This document shows, piece by piece, positions 6,889 through 14,686 of a stretch of DNA of 23,884 nt. A program made the position numbers and the translations under genes. Position 1 is the first letter of the stretch, and each line of letters starts with the position of its first letter. Source of the DNA: JAWPMV01 sp038527215. Lineage in GTDB: Bacteria > Bacteroidota > Bacteroidia > J057. A model generated the notes under the pieces. That model saw only the letters and a list, made by a program, of their open reading frames with translations. It ran no database searches and had not been told where the DNA came from. The DNA lies in the NCBI GenBank assembly GCA_038527215.1, contig JBCBGC010000131.1:1-23884 (forward strand). Reading direction: 5' to 3'.

Positions 6889-7734
6889 ATGACAGCTCTC
6901 TCGGAATTCGGACAGATAGGCCTTAAACATTACGTTCAGCAATTTTCCCCAGGAATTTGGCGGGTTTGGGTGGATGAAGTAGCTGATCTGCTGGTATTGG
7001 AACTAAGAGAAGGGCCTGAGGCCTCTCCGGTTTTTAGGAGTATCAACTGGTCCGGCCTCCCTGAAATTGGTCCAGCCTGGTCACCCGGACAAGGGAAATG
7101 GGCGACCATGGCGGCCTGCTTCCGGGGGCAACTGGCCCTTCAGCAATACCCTGATCCTGGCATGCCTTTGAGCAAAGGCTTATATATCTATCAAGCCCAA
7201 AAGGGAGAAAAGCTCTGGACCAACCCCAATCTCCAGTTTATCGGCGCGGATGCGGATGGATGGTTGGCCCGCCTGGAAACAGGAGAAGCCGCCAGATACG
7301 CCTGGCAGGACGGGAGAGAACTCGCTCGTCTGCCCCTGGCAGAAGCCAGACAGACGGCAGAGACATTTTATCAACAACAGTTTTCTGCCACGCTCTTTCC
7401 CACCCCGATTACCCATGTACAAGCGGCCTTTTCAACCTGGCAGAAACAAATCCATCAGGATTGGCAGATTGAGGTCCATTTACAATTGGATTGGTTGGCC
7501 TATGAGCGCTGGCAGATTTTGCACGCCTACACCGACCCCCAACATCAGCGCTACCAGCGGATGCTCTTTCTATATCAGGGAACCCAACCGTTTGGGAAGT
7601 TGACCCTGGGCAGGACCGCTAATGGATTGTCCCTGGATCCGATGATGCTGGTGCGGGGGAAATTACTCTTTCAACCAGATGATCATCACCTGGCCTGGTT
7701 GGAGTTGTTGAATGAAGCGCTTATTCAGGAATAG
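6889..7734 (+). CDS. DUF4905-like protein
   Basis: A 281-residue soluble protein without signal peptide or membrane segment, rich in Trp and Gln. The N-terminal 120 residues have a WD/PQQ-like rhythm: GIWRVWVDE, then LLVLELRE, SINWSG, LALQQYPDPGMPLSKGLYIY and KGEKLWTN. This is the layout I associate with the Bacteroidota-restricted DUF4905 family, whose members read like a partial beta-propeller. The C-terminal half carries alternating beta strands and Gln-rich helices. The function is unknown. Its last 14 bases overlap the 3' end of the convergent LysM-barrel gene. The family name is from memory of the pattern and should be treated as tentative. Confidence 0.75.
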   Translation: MTALSEFGQIGLKHYVQQFSPGIWRVWVDEVADLLVLELREGPEASPVFRSINWSGLPEIGPAWSPGQGKWATMAACFRGQLALQQYPDPGMPLSKGLYIYQAQKGEKLWTNPNLQFIGADADGWLARLETGEAARYAWQDGRELARLPLAEARQTAETFYQQQFSATLFPTPITHVQAAFSTWQKQIHQDWQIEVHLQLDWLAYERWQILHAYTDPQHQRYQRMLFLYQGTQPFGKLTLGRTANGLSLDPMMLVRGKLLFQPDDHHLAWLELLNEALIQE

Positions 7735-9031
7735 CTACTGCTTCCAGATCAGGCAGGCATAAATGGATCATCCCCTGGACTTCTTCCCTTAAGAAAGGAT
7801 TCAACCGGATCAGGGTAGTCTTGCGGATTCCCAACTGACGGGCTAGCTTTTCGGGGCGGTTCGCGCTGGTCCAGATCATCGCATAGGCTCCGGTGGCCAG
7901 GGCTGCTTTTTCCATTTCTAACCATTTTTCTACCGGGATATCCTTCAACCATTGTCGGTAGGGTCGGGCCTTCCGCCAATACTTCCCAGGATGGAAGCCG
8001 ATCTCTGAAGAGGGCAGGCCAGGTTTATTCGGGATGCGCAAATAGGCGGCCTGGGGCAGTGCTTCTCCGACCAGTTGGTTGATATCCTGGAGGCGAAATA
8101 GAGAAATATCCAGTTCACGCGCCAGGTTGCTTAGATTGGTCCCCTGGGGCCGGTAAATAAACTGTGTAGGGGAAAAGCTCGATCCTTGGTCGGGGTCTCT
8201 ACCCTCCACCCAGCTGACTCTATTATAGGCCCCTTCAGTCTTTTCGGGAAAAGCTTCCCAATACGCCGCCCAGTGCCATACTTCCTCAGCAGTTTGCTCC
8301 AGGACGATGGGCCCTTCCTCTGGTAGTTCCCCCTGAGCGGGATCGTAGGTTTCCCATCGTGCGTCCCGCAAGTTGATGTAGACACTGGCCTGGACTTGTT
8401 GTAGGGCATCATTCCCTTCTCTTATCCCTAACTGACCAAGATTATCGAGGTAATCACTCGGGGTCCAACGGTAGGTATAGCTAATGCCCAGGCTCACAAA
8501 GGCATTGACCCGGGCCTGCACCCCTACCGAAAATGGTATTTGATAGATAAGCGTATTGTAGGATTCGTTTTCTAATCGTGAGAAGAAATTTTCCACCAAA
8601 AAATTGCCTTCCTGATCCTTGGGGTTGAAAAACATAAAGCCGAAACCCGGAGATAAATAGCCTTGCACCCTGGCTTTGGGAAATAAGAAGTACTGCAAGC
8701 GGAAATCCCCATAGAAAAAGGAGGTCTCCACAAATCGATTCGGTACCACTTGTTCCGGTAGGTTGGCGGGACGGGTGGTTTGATCTACTTGCTCCAAAAA
8801 TCGGCCAAAGCCTCCATTGACTTGCCAGCGTAGGGCTTTTTGGTTATGAAATTGGATGGAAAGATTGCTTCCGGGATAAAAGCGCCTTTGCGTTTGAGCT
8901 TCGGTCAGGTCTCCTATATAAGCATTACCTGTCAGGCCTATGCCTAGTTTCAAGGCACTTCCGACTTCCTGAGATAAACCAGGGGTAGACCTCATCAGGA
9001 TAAAGCAAAAGAAGAGTAATAAAATCCGCAT
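7721..9031 (-). CDS. Outer-membrane beta-barrel protein with two C-terminal LysM-like modules
   Basis: A 436-residue exported protein. A signal peptide (about 1-20, ending GLSQ) is followed by an eight-stranded-type barrel (about 24-222) of alternating aromatic strands, sharing blocks GNAYIGDLTE, YPGSN, QVNGGFGRF and TPSDYLDN with the neighbouring 9213-10280 protein. A roughly 70-residue Glu/Trp-rich linker leads to LysM-like modules at about 292-334 and 386-427, which would bind peptidoglycan or glycans. The ATG at 9031 is used; three codons upstream there is only an in-frame TTG. It is probably third in a minus-strand cluster with the lipoprotein and the paralogue, though a 181-base gap with a weak terminator separates it from the latter. 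A role in anchoring the outer membrane to the wall is inference. Confidence 0.82.
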   Translation of the reverse strand: MRILLLFFCFILMRSTPGLSQEVGSALKLGIGLTGNAYIGDLTEAQTQRRFYPGSNLSIQFHNQKALRWQVNGGFGRFLEQVDQTTRPANLPEQVVPNRFVETSFFYGDFRLQYFLFPKARVQGYLSPGFGFMFFNPKDQEGNFLVENFFSRLENESYNTLIYQIPFSVGVQARVNAFVSLGISYTYRWTPSDYLDNLGQLGIREGNDALQQVQASVYINLRDARWETYDPAQGELPEEGPIVLEQTAEEVWHWAAYWEAFPEKTEGAYNRVSWVEGRDPDQGSSFSPTQFIYRPQGTNLSNLARELDISLFRLQDINQLVGEALPQAAYLRIPNKPGLPSSEIGFHPGKYWRKARPYRQWLKDIPVEKWLEMEKAALATGAYAMIWTSANRPEKLARQLGIRKTTLIRLNPFLREEVQGMIHLCLPDLEAVAIPE

Positions 9032-9117
9032 TAGATGCAAACTATACAGGATTTCCCATGGAACGATGTGTTTTTTATCAGGCTTCTAACGGGTTCCTTT
9101 TCCCCACCTTTTCAGAT

Positions 9118-9142
9118 AAAAAACGTCATTCGGCAAGCCGAA
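9118..9142 (-). terminator. Weak terminator-like hairpin between the two LysM-barrel genes
   Basis: Reading on the minus strand, TTCGGC and GCCGAA (9129-9142) form a 6-bp inverted repeat with at most a 2-4 base loop, followed five bases later by six Ts. It lies about 70 bases after the 9213-10280 gene. The stem is short and the T-run is displaced, so it would only attenuate transcription into the next gene. Confidence 0.3.
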
Positions 9143-9212
9143 GTATATCGTCTGGAGATTCCTTATCCATACTCAGATAAAGAAGACCGAATCCTGCTAT
9201 GATAATAAGCAA

Positions 9213-10280
9213 CTATCGGATATCAGGCAAACGCAGGGACTGCCCTTTTTGGAGGTTTCCGGTAGGAATAAAGTTTAGGGTTCGAATCATCTCTGTAGGA
9301 ATCTGAAAGTCCTTAGAGATGCTCTCAAGCGTATCTTTCCGCTTGACTTTATAATAAACGTAGCGCCCTTCCTGGATGGCCAGGCGAGCCTCAGCCTCTC
9401 TGGCTGCGCTCACTACAGCAGGCCTGGGAGCGACTACAGGGGGTTTAACGACGGGATCAGGAGTCTTCGATTCGGAAATTCCGAATCCAGTTTCTTCCTT
9501 AGGCGGCTTGCTGGAGGAAGGTTTTTTTTCTTTTGGCTTTCTTACAGGGGTACTGTTGGAAAGTGCGGGCCGTTTCCGCATCATCGGGGGTAATTGATCG
9601 GGATTGGCTAAAGAGGCGTAGAGGGTCAGTTGCAATCCATGCAAGGCATCAAAGCCATTTCTGGTACCTGCCTCTCCCACATTGTCCAGGTAATCCGAAG
9701 GGGTAAAGCGATACATATAATCAAGCCCCAGGGTAAACTGGCGGCTGATGCGGTATTGCACGCCCAGCCCACCCGGTAGTTGGGGAATAGCTGTATTATA
9801 ATCCTCTCCCAGAAAACGCGTGTCTATACGATTGGGAAGGTCTTTCCCCTGCGCATCCCGAGGAGTAAAGAATAAAAAGCCAGCCCCTACCGAGAGATAA
9901 GGTTGTAATCTGGCATAGGGCCAGGGGCGGATTTTTACCCGCATGTCCGTATAAATGAAAGACGTCTCGATAAAGGTAGTGGGAGAAACCCCGGGAGGAA
10001 GGTTTGAGGGATTTTGCTCAAACTGGTCCGAAAACTTGCCAAAGCCGCCGTTGACTTGGAGCTGAACCCGTCGAGGATTGGCTTTTTGTAAGGAAAAATT
10101 GGCACCAGGATAGACTCTGCGCATCCAGGAGTCCGTTTCTGTATAGTCTCCCAGGTAAGCATTGCCGGCTAGTCCAAATCCTACCTGAAGTGGCCAGGTT
10201 TGGCGGGTTGATGATTGTCCCCAAAGAGAATAGGTGCACAAGCAAAGAAGACTGACAAATAAGAATCGCTGGATTTGCAT
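9213..10280 (-). CDS. Outer-membrane beta-barrel protein with one C-terminal LysM module
   Basis: A 355-residue exported protein. The signal peptide (about 1-21, ending LWGQ) is followed by an outer-membrane barrel (about 28-225) closely related to that of the neighbouring 7721-9031 gene; shared blocks are GNAYLGDYTE, YPGAN, QVNGGFGKF, ETSFIYTD and TPSDYLDN. A Lys/Pro/Ser-rich flexible linker (about 228-290, repeated KPKEKKPSSSKPPKEE-like text) spans the periplasm. The final LysM (about 307-352: YYKVKRKDTLESISKDFQIP, then ending GQSLRLP) is a good match to the family. The architecture is OmpA-like in logic, a barrel plus peptidoglycan binder, but with LysM instead of an OmpA domain. It starts 38 bases after the upstream lipoprotein stop, so it is likely co-transcribed. 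Confidence 0.85.
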   Translation of the reverse strand: MQIQRFLFVSLLCLCTYSLWGQSSTRQTWPLQVGFGLAGNAYLGDYTETDSWMRRVYPGANFSLQKANPRRVQLQVNGGFGKFSDQFEQNPSNLPPGVSPTTFIETSFIYTDMRVKIRPWPYARLQPYLSVGAGFLFFTPRDAQGKDLPNRIDTRFLGEDYNTAIPQLPGGLGVQYRISRQFTLGLDYMYRFTPSDYLDNVGEAGTRNGFDALHGLQLTLYASLANPDQLPPMMRKRPALSNSTPVRKPKEKKPSSSKPPKEETGFGISESKTPDPVVKPPVVAPRPAVVSAAREAEARLAIQEGRYVYYKVKRKDTLESISKDFQIPTEMIRTLNFIPTGNLQKGQSLRLPDIR

Positions 10281-10318
10281 AAGGATTTGGGCCTGAAAAG
10301 GGACTTCTTAATGGAGGT

Positions 10319-10846
10319 CTACATAATTACTATGCTCACAATCTGTGCCGAAGGACTCAATTCCTGGAGTTTGAGGCCCTCTTTTTCAAATAATTCCTGC
10401 TTATTTTCTGTATCCCGGATGAGAAAATGGATATGATAATCCGAAAGGGAAGTCACATCCAGGAGACCGTAATCTGCCAGGTATAGTACATCCCAATCTT
10501 TGGCCAGGGGCAATAAATCCGCTACGGTGTTTCCTACCGCGATGGTTTTTTTCACGTTCAGCTGCGGACTTTCTACCCGAATCCGATTCACCGTACCTTG
10601 CTTCAGAAAATCCTCCTCAATCAGGACCTGCCCTTCCCGGTATTTCAGGACCATGCCCCGCCAACTGAAACCACCCTCATCAAAAAGGGTATCGGTCACC
10701 GCATGTCCTTTCCACCGATTCAGTCCGGCTTCCGGCATGGGATCTCCCAATTTCACATATTTCAGGCCCCGCTCAGTAATCTGGGAGCCTGCCCCGCAGG
10801 CAGACAGTAATCCCATACACAACAATCCAATACAAATGGTACGCAT
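10319..10846 (-). CDS. Small lipoprotein, function unknown
   Basis: A 175-residue lipoprotein: the N-terminus is a short hydrophobic segment ending in lipobox LLSAC (Cys17), followed by Gly-Ala-Gly-Ser, so export and lipidation are well supported. The mature part mixes beta strands with the texts GLKYVKLGDPMPEAG and IRVESPQLNVKKTIAVGNTVADLL, which recall small periplasmic lipoproteins with an 'is the input changed by this parameter' fold, but I cannot assign a family. It is the first gene of the minus-strand envelope cluster, 38 bases before the LysM-barrel gene. Divergent to the protease gene at 11003. A possible promoter (TTTG, 21 bases, GTAGTTTG) lies just upstream on the minus strand, with an imperfect -7 box. 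Confidence 0.8.
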   Translation of the reverse strand: MRTICIGLLCMGLLSACGAGSQITERGLKYVKLGDPMPEAGLNRWKGHAVTDTLFDEGGFSWRGMVLKYREGQVLIEEDFLKQGTVNRIRVESPQLNVKKTIAVGNTVADLLPLAKDWDVLYLADYGLLDVTSLSDYHIHFLIRDTENKQELFEKEGLKLQELSPSAQIVSIVIM

Positions 10847-10967
10847 CTTGATACAATTATTAACGATTCCCGCAAACTACTTGCCAAGAAAGCAGCCACC
10901 TCAAAGAAATTGCTCCACAAGGAGGTTAAAGGTGGGTTAATGGCTGATTTCCTGCAAGTTCAGCATT

Positions 10968-10997
10968 TTTGAAATCCTTTGATTTAGCTTAACTTTG
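10968..10997 (+). promoter_or_regulatory. Promoter of the processing protease operon
   Basis: TTTG (10968-10971), an 18-base spacer and TAACTTTG (10990-10997) match the Bacteroidota promoter TTTG/TAnnTTTG. The -7 box ends only five bases before the ATG at 11003, so transcription should start at or within a few bases of the initiation codon. Confidence 0.65.
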
Positions 10998-11002
10998 ATA
11001 GT

Positions 11003-12634
11003 ATGAGCAAAATAATTAAGTACTTCCTGTTCAGCTTCGGTTTTGTGATTGTCGGACTGCTGGTTGGGTTCAAAATAAAAGGCAGCATTCCGGGTTCCGC
11101 TCTCTCTCATATCGATAGCGGCGTAGAAAAGATACAGCAGACCCTGCTATTTATTGAAAACAATTATGTAGAAGAGCCTAACCACCAAAAACTGGTGGAT
11201 GACGCCATCAACGGGCTGCTTGAAGGGCTTGATCCGCATTCCTTTTATATCCCATCCAACGAGATGAAGCAAATGGCCGAGCAATTGGAGGGCAGCTTTG
11301 ACGGGATTGGGATTCAATTCGACATAGTTGAAGATACCATATACGTAGAAACGCCGATTCCAGGAGGCCCTAGTGAAAAGCTCGGCATCATGGCTGGCGA
11401 CCGCATTGTAACGGTGGACGGGGAAACCGTTGCCGGAATCAATATCAATAACGCGGATGTAACCCGCTATCTCAAAGGCCCCAAAGGGACCAAAGTCAAA
11501 GTGGGCATTTTGCGGAGAGGCTATGCCGAACTCTTGCAGTTCACCATTGAGCGGGATCGCATTCCGATTAACAGTGTGGACTATGCCTACATGATGGATG
11601 ACAAAACCGGATACATCCGGGTCACCCGTTTTGCCGAAACCACTTATAGCGAATTCCGCCAAAAGCTGGCTGATCTGAAAGAGCAGGGACTTGAAAGCCT
11701 CATTCTTGATTTGCGATCTAATCCAGGCGGCTATATGAACATGGCCTACAAAATCGCAGACGAATTTCTGGAGTCAGGCAAAGTGATCGTTACCACCGAA
11801 GGGAGAATTCCGCAAAGCCGCCAGGAATACCAAGCCACCAAGTCCCTCAGCATGATGGAAGAGGGGGCCCTGGTTATTCTGATTGACTATGGTTCGGCAT
11901 CCGCCAGTGAGATTGTCTCCGGAGCCGTGCAGGATCATGATCGCGGCTTGGTGATGGGCGTGCGTTCTTTCGGAAAAGGCCTGGTACAGGTACAGGAAAG
12001 ATTCGAAGATGGCTCTGCCATTCGGATTGTCATTTCCCGCTACTATACGCCTTCCGGACGCTGCATTCAGAAACCTTATGACAAAACCTCCGAGGAGTAC
12101 GAAAAAGACATCGCGCAGCGCTTTGCTTCCGGGGAAATTTTTGACGAATCCAAAATCACCTTCCCGGATAGCCTGAAATTTAAAACTACCGGTGGCCGCA
12201 CCGTTTACGGAGGAGGCGGCATCTATCCTGATGTTTTTGCTGCCGACGATACCAGTGGCAATTCCAAATATTTCACCGACCTCCGCATCGAGGATATGTT
12301 CCGCAAGTTTTCATTCGACTATGTAGACCCCAGACCAGAAATGAAAACCAAGTATCCTGATGCGCGGACCTTCATTAGAAAATTCAAAACTACTCCCGCC
12401 CTCGTCAAAACCTTTACAAAGTATGCTGCTTCAAAAGGCGTCAATTTTGTAGAGGCGGACTACCAGACTTCGAAGCGCTATATCGATAACCGCATCAAAG
12501 CCTATATCGGCCGGAGAATATTCAACGACGAAGCCTTTTTCCCAATCTTGCATGAGACTGACAAAGTCCTGCAAACAGCACTGGATTATATTCCTAAAGC
12601 CAAAAAGCTGGAGGAAACCGGACGATTGGATTAA
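11003..12634 (+). CDS. Carboxy-terminal processing protease (S41 family, PDZ domain)
   Basis: A 543-residue periplasmic serine protease of the CtpA/Prc group, held by an N-terminal uncleaved membrane anchor (about 5-25). An N-terminal helical segment (about 38-95, including LLEGLDPHSFYI) precedes a PDZ domain (about 95-183, with GIGIQF and AGDRIVTVDG) and the S41 catalytic core (about 200-380). The catalytic Ser-Lys dyad is intact: S300 in GSASASEI and K325 in SFGKGLVQ, with the helper Q329 four residues on, the same 25-residue spacing as in E. coli Prc. A C-terminal extension of about 160 residues follows. It would trim or degrade envelope proteins at their C-termini. It heads an operon with the exonuclease 26 bases downstream. 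The promoter leaves almost no 5' leader. Confidence 0.95.
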   Translation: MSKIIKYFLFSFGFVIVGLLVGFKIKGSIPGSALSHIDSGVEKIQQTLLFIENNYVEEPNHQKLVDDAINGLLEGLDPHSFYIPSNEMKQMAEQLEGSFDGIGIQFDIVEDTIYVETPIPGGPSEKLGIMAGDRIVTVDGETVAGININNADVTRYLKGPKGTKVKVGILRRGYAELLQFTIERDRIPINSVDYAYMMDDKTGYIRVTRFAETTYSEFRQKLADLKEQGLESLILDLRSNPGGYMNMAYKIADEFLESGKVIVTTEGRIPQSRQEYQATKSLSMMEEGALVILIDYGSASASEIVSGAVQDHDRGLVMGVRSFGKGLVQVQERFEDGSAIRIVISRYYTPSGRCIQKPYDKTSEEYEKDIAQRFASGEIFDESKITFPDSLKFKTTGGRTVYGGGGIYPDVFAADDTSGNSKYFTDLRIEDMFRKFSFDYVDPRPEMKTKYPDARTFIRKFKTTPALVKTFTKYAASKGVNFVEADYQTSKRYIDNRIKAYIGRRIFNDEAFFPILHETDKVLQTALDYIPKAKKLEETGRLD

Positions 12635-12660
12635 GCAAACTTCGACACACCCTGGCGCGC

Positions 12661-13368
12661 ATGTTTTCTCAGATTGAACTAGAAAATATCCTGTTTCTGG
12701 ACCTGGAGACAGTTCCTGTTGTGGCTTCCTATGATGAGCTTCCGGAACGAATGCAGGAATTGTGGGACAAAAAGTCCTTGCGGTACAAACGCAACGACCC
12801 AGATAAGGATTCTCCCACCCTCTTTGCCGAGAAGGCGGGCATCCATGCTGAATTTGGCAAGATTGTCTGCATTTCCTGTGGCTACCTCCGTTTTGAAAAC
12901 GGGGAGCCGACCATTACCCTCAAATCTTTTTGTGGGCATGAAGAGCGAGAGCTCCTGGAAGAATTTGGGCAGATGCTCACTCGCTACATGAACAGCAAAG
13001 TTCGTCGAAACCTCTGCGCCCACAATGGCAAGGAGTTTGATTTTCCTTACTTAGGGCGGCGCTTCCTGATCCATGGATTGGAGATTCCTTCGATCCTTCA
13101 GGTGTACGGAAAAAAACCCTGGGAAACCAGTTTCATCGATACCATGGAACTCTGGAAGTTTGGAGACTTCAAAGCCTACACCAGCCTGGACTTGATGGCA
13201 GCAGTCCTGGGCGTACCTTCTCCCAAGGATGATATTGACGGCAGTCAGGTGGCTTCTGTCTACTATGAGGAACAAGATCTTGATCGTATCCGTATCTATT
13301 GTGAGAAGGACGTCAAAACCACTGCACAAGTGGTACTTCGAATGTCTCGTTTGCCTTTGATTTCCTAA
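12661..13368 (+). CDS. DEDDy 3'-5' exonuclease (PolB-like exonuclease family)
   Basis: A 235-residue RNase H-fold exonuclease of the predicted PolB-like 3'-5' exonuclease family. ExoI is D14-x-E16 (FLDLET), ExoII ends at D127 (AHNGKEFDFPYL), and ExoIII is Y213-x3-D217 (YCEKD), giving a DEDDy active site that would bind two metals. There is no polymerase domain, so it is a stand-alone nuclease for DNA or RNA 3' ends, probably in repair. The text CISCGYLRFENGEP and GSQVASVYYEE agrees with the family. It lies 26 bases after the protease stop and 11 bases before the next small gene, so the three look co-transcribed. Substrate and physiological role are not shown by the sequence. Confidence 0.88.
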   Translation: MFSQIELENILFLDLETVPVVASYDELPERMQELWDKKSLRYKRNDPDKDSPTLFAEKAGIHAEFGKIVCISCGYLRFENGEPTITLKSFCGHEERELLEEFGQMLTRYMNSKVRRNLCAHNGKEFDFPYLGRRFLIHGLEIPSILQVYGKKPWETSFIDTMELWKFGDFKAYTSLDLMAAVLGVPSPKDDIDGSQVASVYYEEQDLDRIRIYCEKDVKTTAQVVLRMSRLPLIS

Positions 13369-13379
13369 TTTTTGTCTTC

Positions 13380-13820
13380 ATGTCAGAATTTAAACGGCTC
13401 ACCCGGCTCCTCAAAAGTCGCATTCCTCGCTTCCCTCGTAAAGCGGAGGATAACTATAGCCTTTCTGATGCCCGCATGATCATCACCGACCTGGGCATGC
13501 AGATGTCCCCCGAGGCCCTGCAATACCTCACCAATGATGATGCGTTACTGGAAGATTTTCTGGAAAACATTTATCATCTTGAAGAAAGGGTAGGCCGCAA
13601 GGTGATTACCGAATATGCCACCATCAACACCGAATTCGAGCCCAAGGTCTATGAAGAAAATGGCGAGTTGGGTTTCTCGGTTATCTATGGTCGCAAAGAA
13701 TTGGTCTACGCAGAATACCGCCTCCCCGGCGCAAGCGATCCGCTTGATGATGATACCCGCTCTGATGATGCTCCCGCCCGGGAGTCTGGACAAGTCATCG
13801 ATGTGGAGATAGAGGAATAG
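13380..13820 (+). CDS. Small acidic protein of unknown function
   Basis: A 146-residue soluble protein I do not recognise. A basic N-terminus (about 1-22, rich in Arg/Lys/Pro) is followed by a helical part (about 25-75) and a short beta region (about 78-115: EYATINTEFEPKV, FSVIYGRKELVYAEY). The last 30 residues are Asp/Glu-rich and probably disordered. There is no signal peptide, membrane segment or catalytic motif. It starts 11 bases after the exonuclease stop and ends 15 bases before the convergent Uma2 gene. It is likely the third gene of the protease operon, and its link to the exonuclease is by position only. Confidence 0.7.
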   Translation: MSEFKRLTRLLKSRIPRFPRKAEDNYSLSDARMIITDLGMQMSPEALQYLTNDDALLEDFLENIYHLEERVGRKVITEYATINTEFEPKVYEENGELGFSVIYGRKELVYAEYRLPGASDPLDDDTRSDDAPARESGQVIDVEIEE

Positions 13821-13834
13821 CAAATTCTGCCCTC

Positions 13835-14395
13835 CTATTCCCCAAATATTTCTTCCCAGGCAAGAGATATGGCTAGAGTGGAGCTGTGGATAGGTTCTCC
13901 CTTTTGAAAAGACTGGGTTATCTGAAAAACACCGTTTTGAGGGTGGGTTTTCACGATCACACCTCCCTTTGCTAAATCAATCACCCAATATTCTGGAATC
14001 TGTGCCCGGGCGTAAATGGGGCCTTTAACTGTTACATCTTTTTCCAAAGTTGTATCCGAAACTTCAATTACAAGGTGGATATCTTCCTGGCCTGCCAATT
14101 TTTTCGCATAAAAATCCGGACGATAGGTTAGAATGGCCAGATCCGGTTCCGGTTCAGAAAAAGGCGGTAAACTAAGAGGGTTTTGCACACTGATTATAAA
14201 CTGGTCCCCTAGCTTCTTTTGAAGGAAATGGTTGAGACGATTTACGCAGGCGACGTGGTGACTACCGATTGGACTCATATAAATAATTTCGCCACCCAAA
14301 AGTTCAACCTTCTCCGACTCATGGAGCATACCAGCCTTGGCTAGTTGATGATATTCGGAAATAGAGAACAACTTTCTTTTAAGTTTGATGGACAT
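13835..14395 (-). CDS. Uma2 family (DUF820) restriction-endonuclease-like protein
   Basis: A 186-residue protein of the Uma2 family, which has a PD-(D/E)xK nuclease fold. The key residues are visible: PEPD at 82-85, E111 in LVIEVSDTTLEKD, and K124, followed by IPEYWVID. The N-terminal text (YHQLAKAGML, VELLGGEIIYMSPIGSHH) is typical. It is closely related to the gene at 16563-17120, aligning without gaps over about 140 residues with identical active-site spacing. It converges on the small acidic gene and sits upstream of, and divergent from, aspS. Uma2 genes are numerous in many bacteria, and their cellular target is unknown. Confidence 0.9.
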   Translation of the reverse strand: MSIKLKRKLFSISEYHQLAKAGMLHESEKVELLGGEIIYMSPIGSHHVACVNRLNHFLQKKLGDQFIISVQNPLSLPPFSEPEPDLAILTYRPDFYAKKLAGQEDIHLVIEVSDTTLEKDVTVKGPIYARAQIPEYWVIDLAKGGVIVKTHPQNGVFQITQSFQKGEPIHSSTLAISLAWEEIFGE

Positions 14396-14560
14396 AGAGA
14401 ATAAGTATTACGCACAGACTCGAATCCGTGAGGAACTTTTCTCCAATCATGAAATTATTTTCTAACTAAAGATACGACAAATCAAGAAAAAAGACTGAGC
14501 ATGTTTCAAAACGGGATACACATTCATCAACCTTTTCCGATTCTTTTTTCTCCCTACATA

Positions 14561-14591
14561 TTGCCTACTCGACTTACAAACTCTACTTTTG
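14561..14591 (+). promoter_or_regulatory. Promoter of aspS
   Basis: TTG (14561-14563), a 20-base spacer and TACTTTTG (14584-14591) match the Bacteroidota TTG/TAnnTTTG promoter. Transcription would start near 14595, leaving a leader of about 90 bases before the ATG at 14687. Confidence 0.6.
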
Positions 14592-14686
14592 CAGTCGATT
14601 TAGGCTGAGAACATGGTAACCGATATTTTTTTCATAAAAGACACCCCTCTGATCTAAATCATGCATACTTCAATCATTTAATTATT

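Noticed and set aside
14405..14450. T-arm-like text (ACTCGAATCC) suggesting a tRNA fragment
   Set aside because: No matching acceptor, D or anticodon arms nearby on either strand.
14605..14671. TPP-riboswitch-like words CTGAGA (14605-14610) and CTGATC (14649-14654) in the aspS leader
   Set aside because: The 5' GGGGTGC arm and the paired helices are missing, the distal arm lacks the conserved GCG/AGGG end, and aspS has no link to thiamine.
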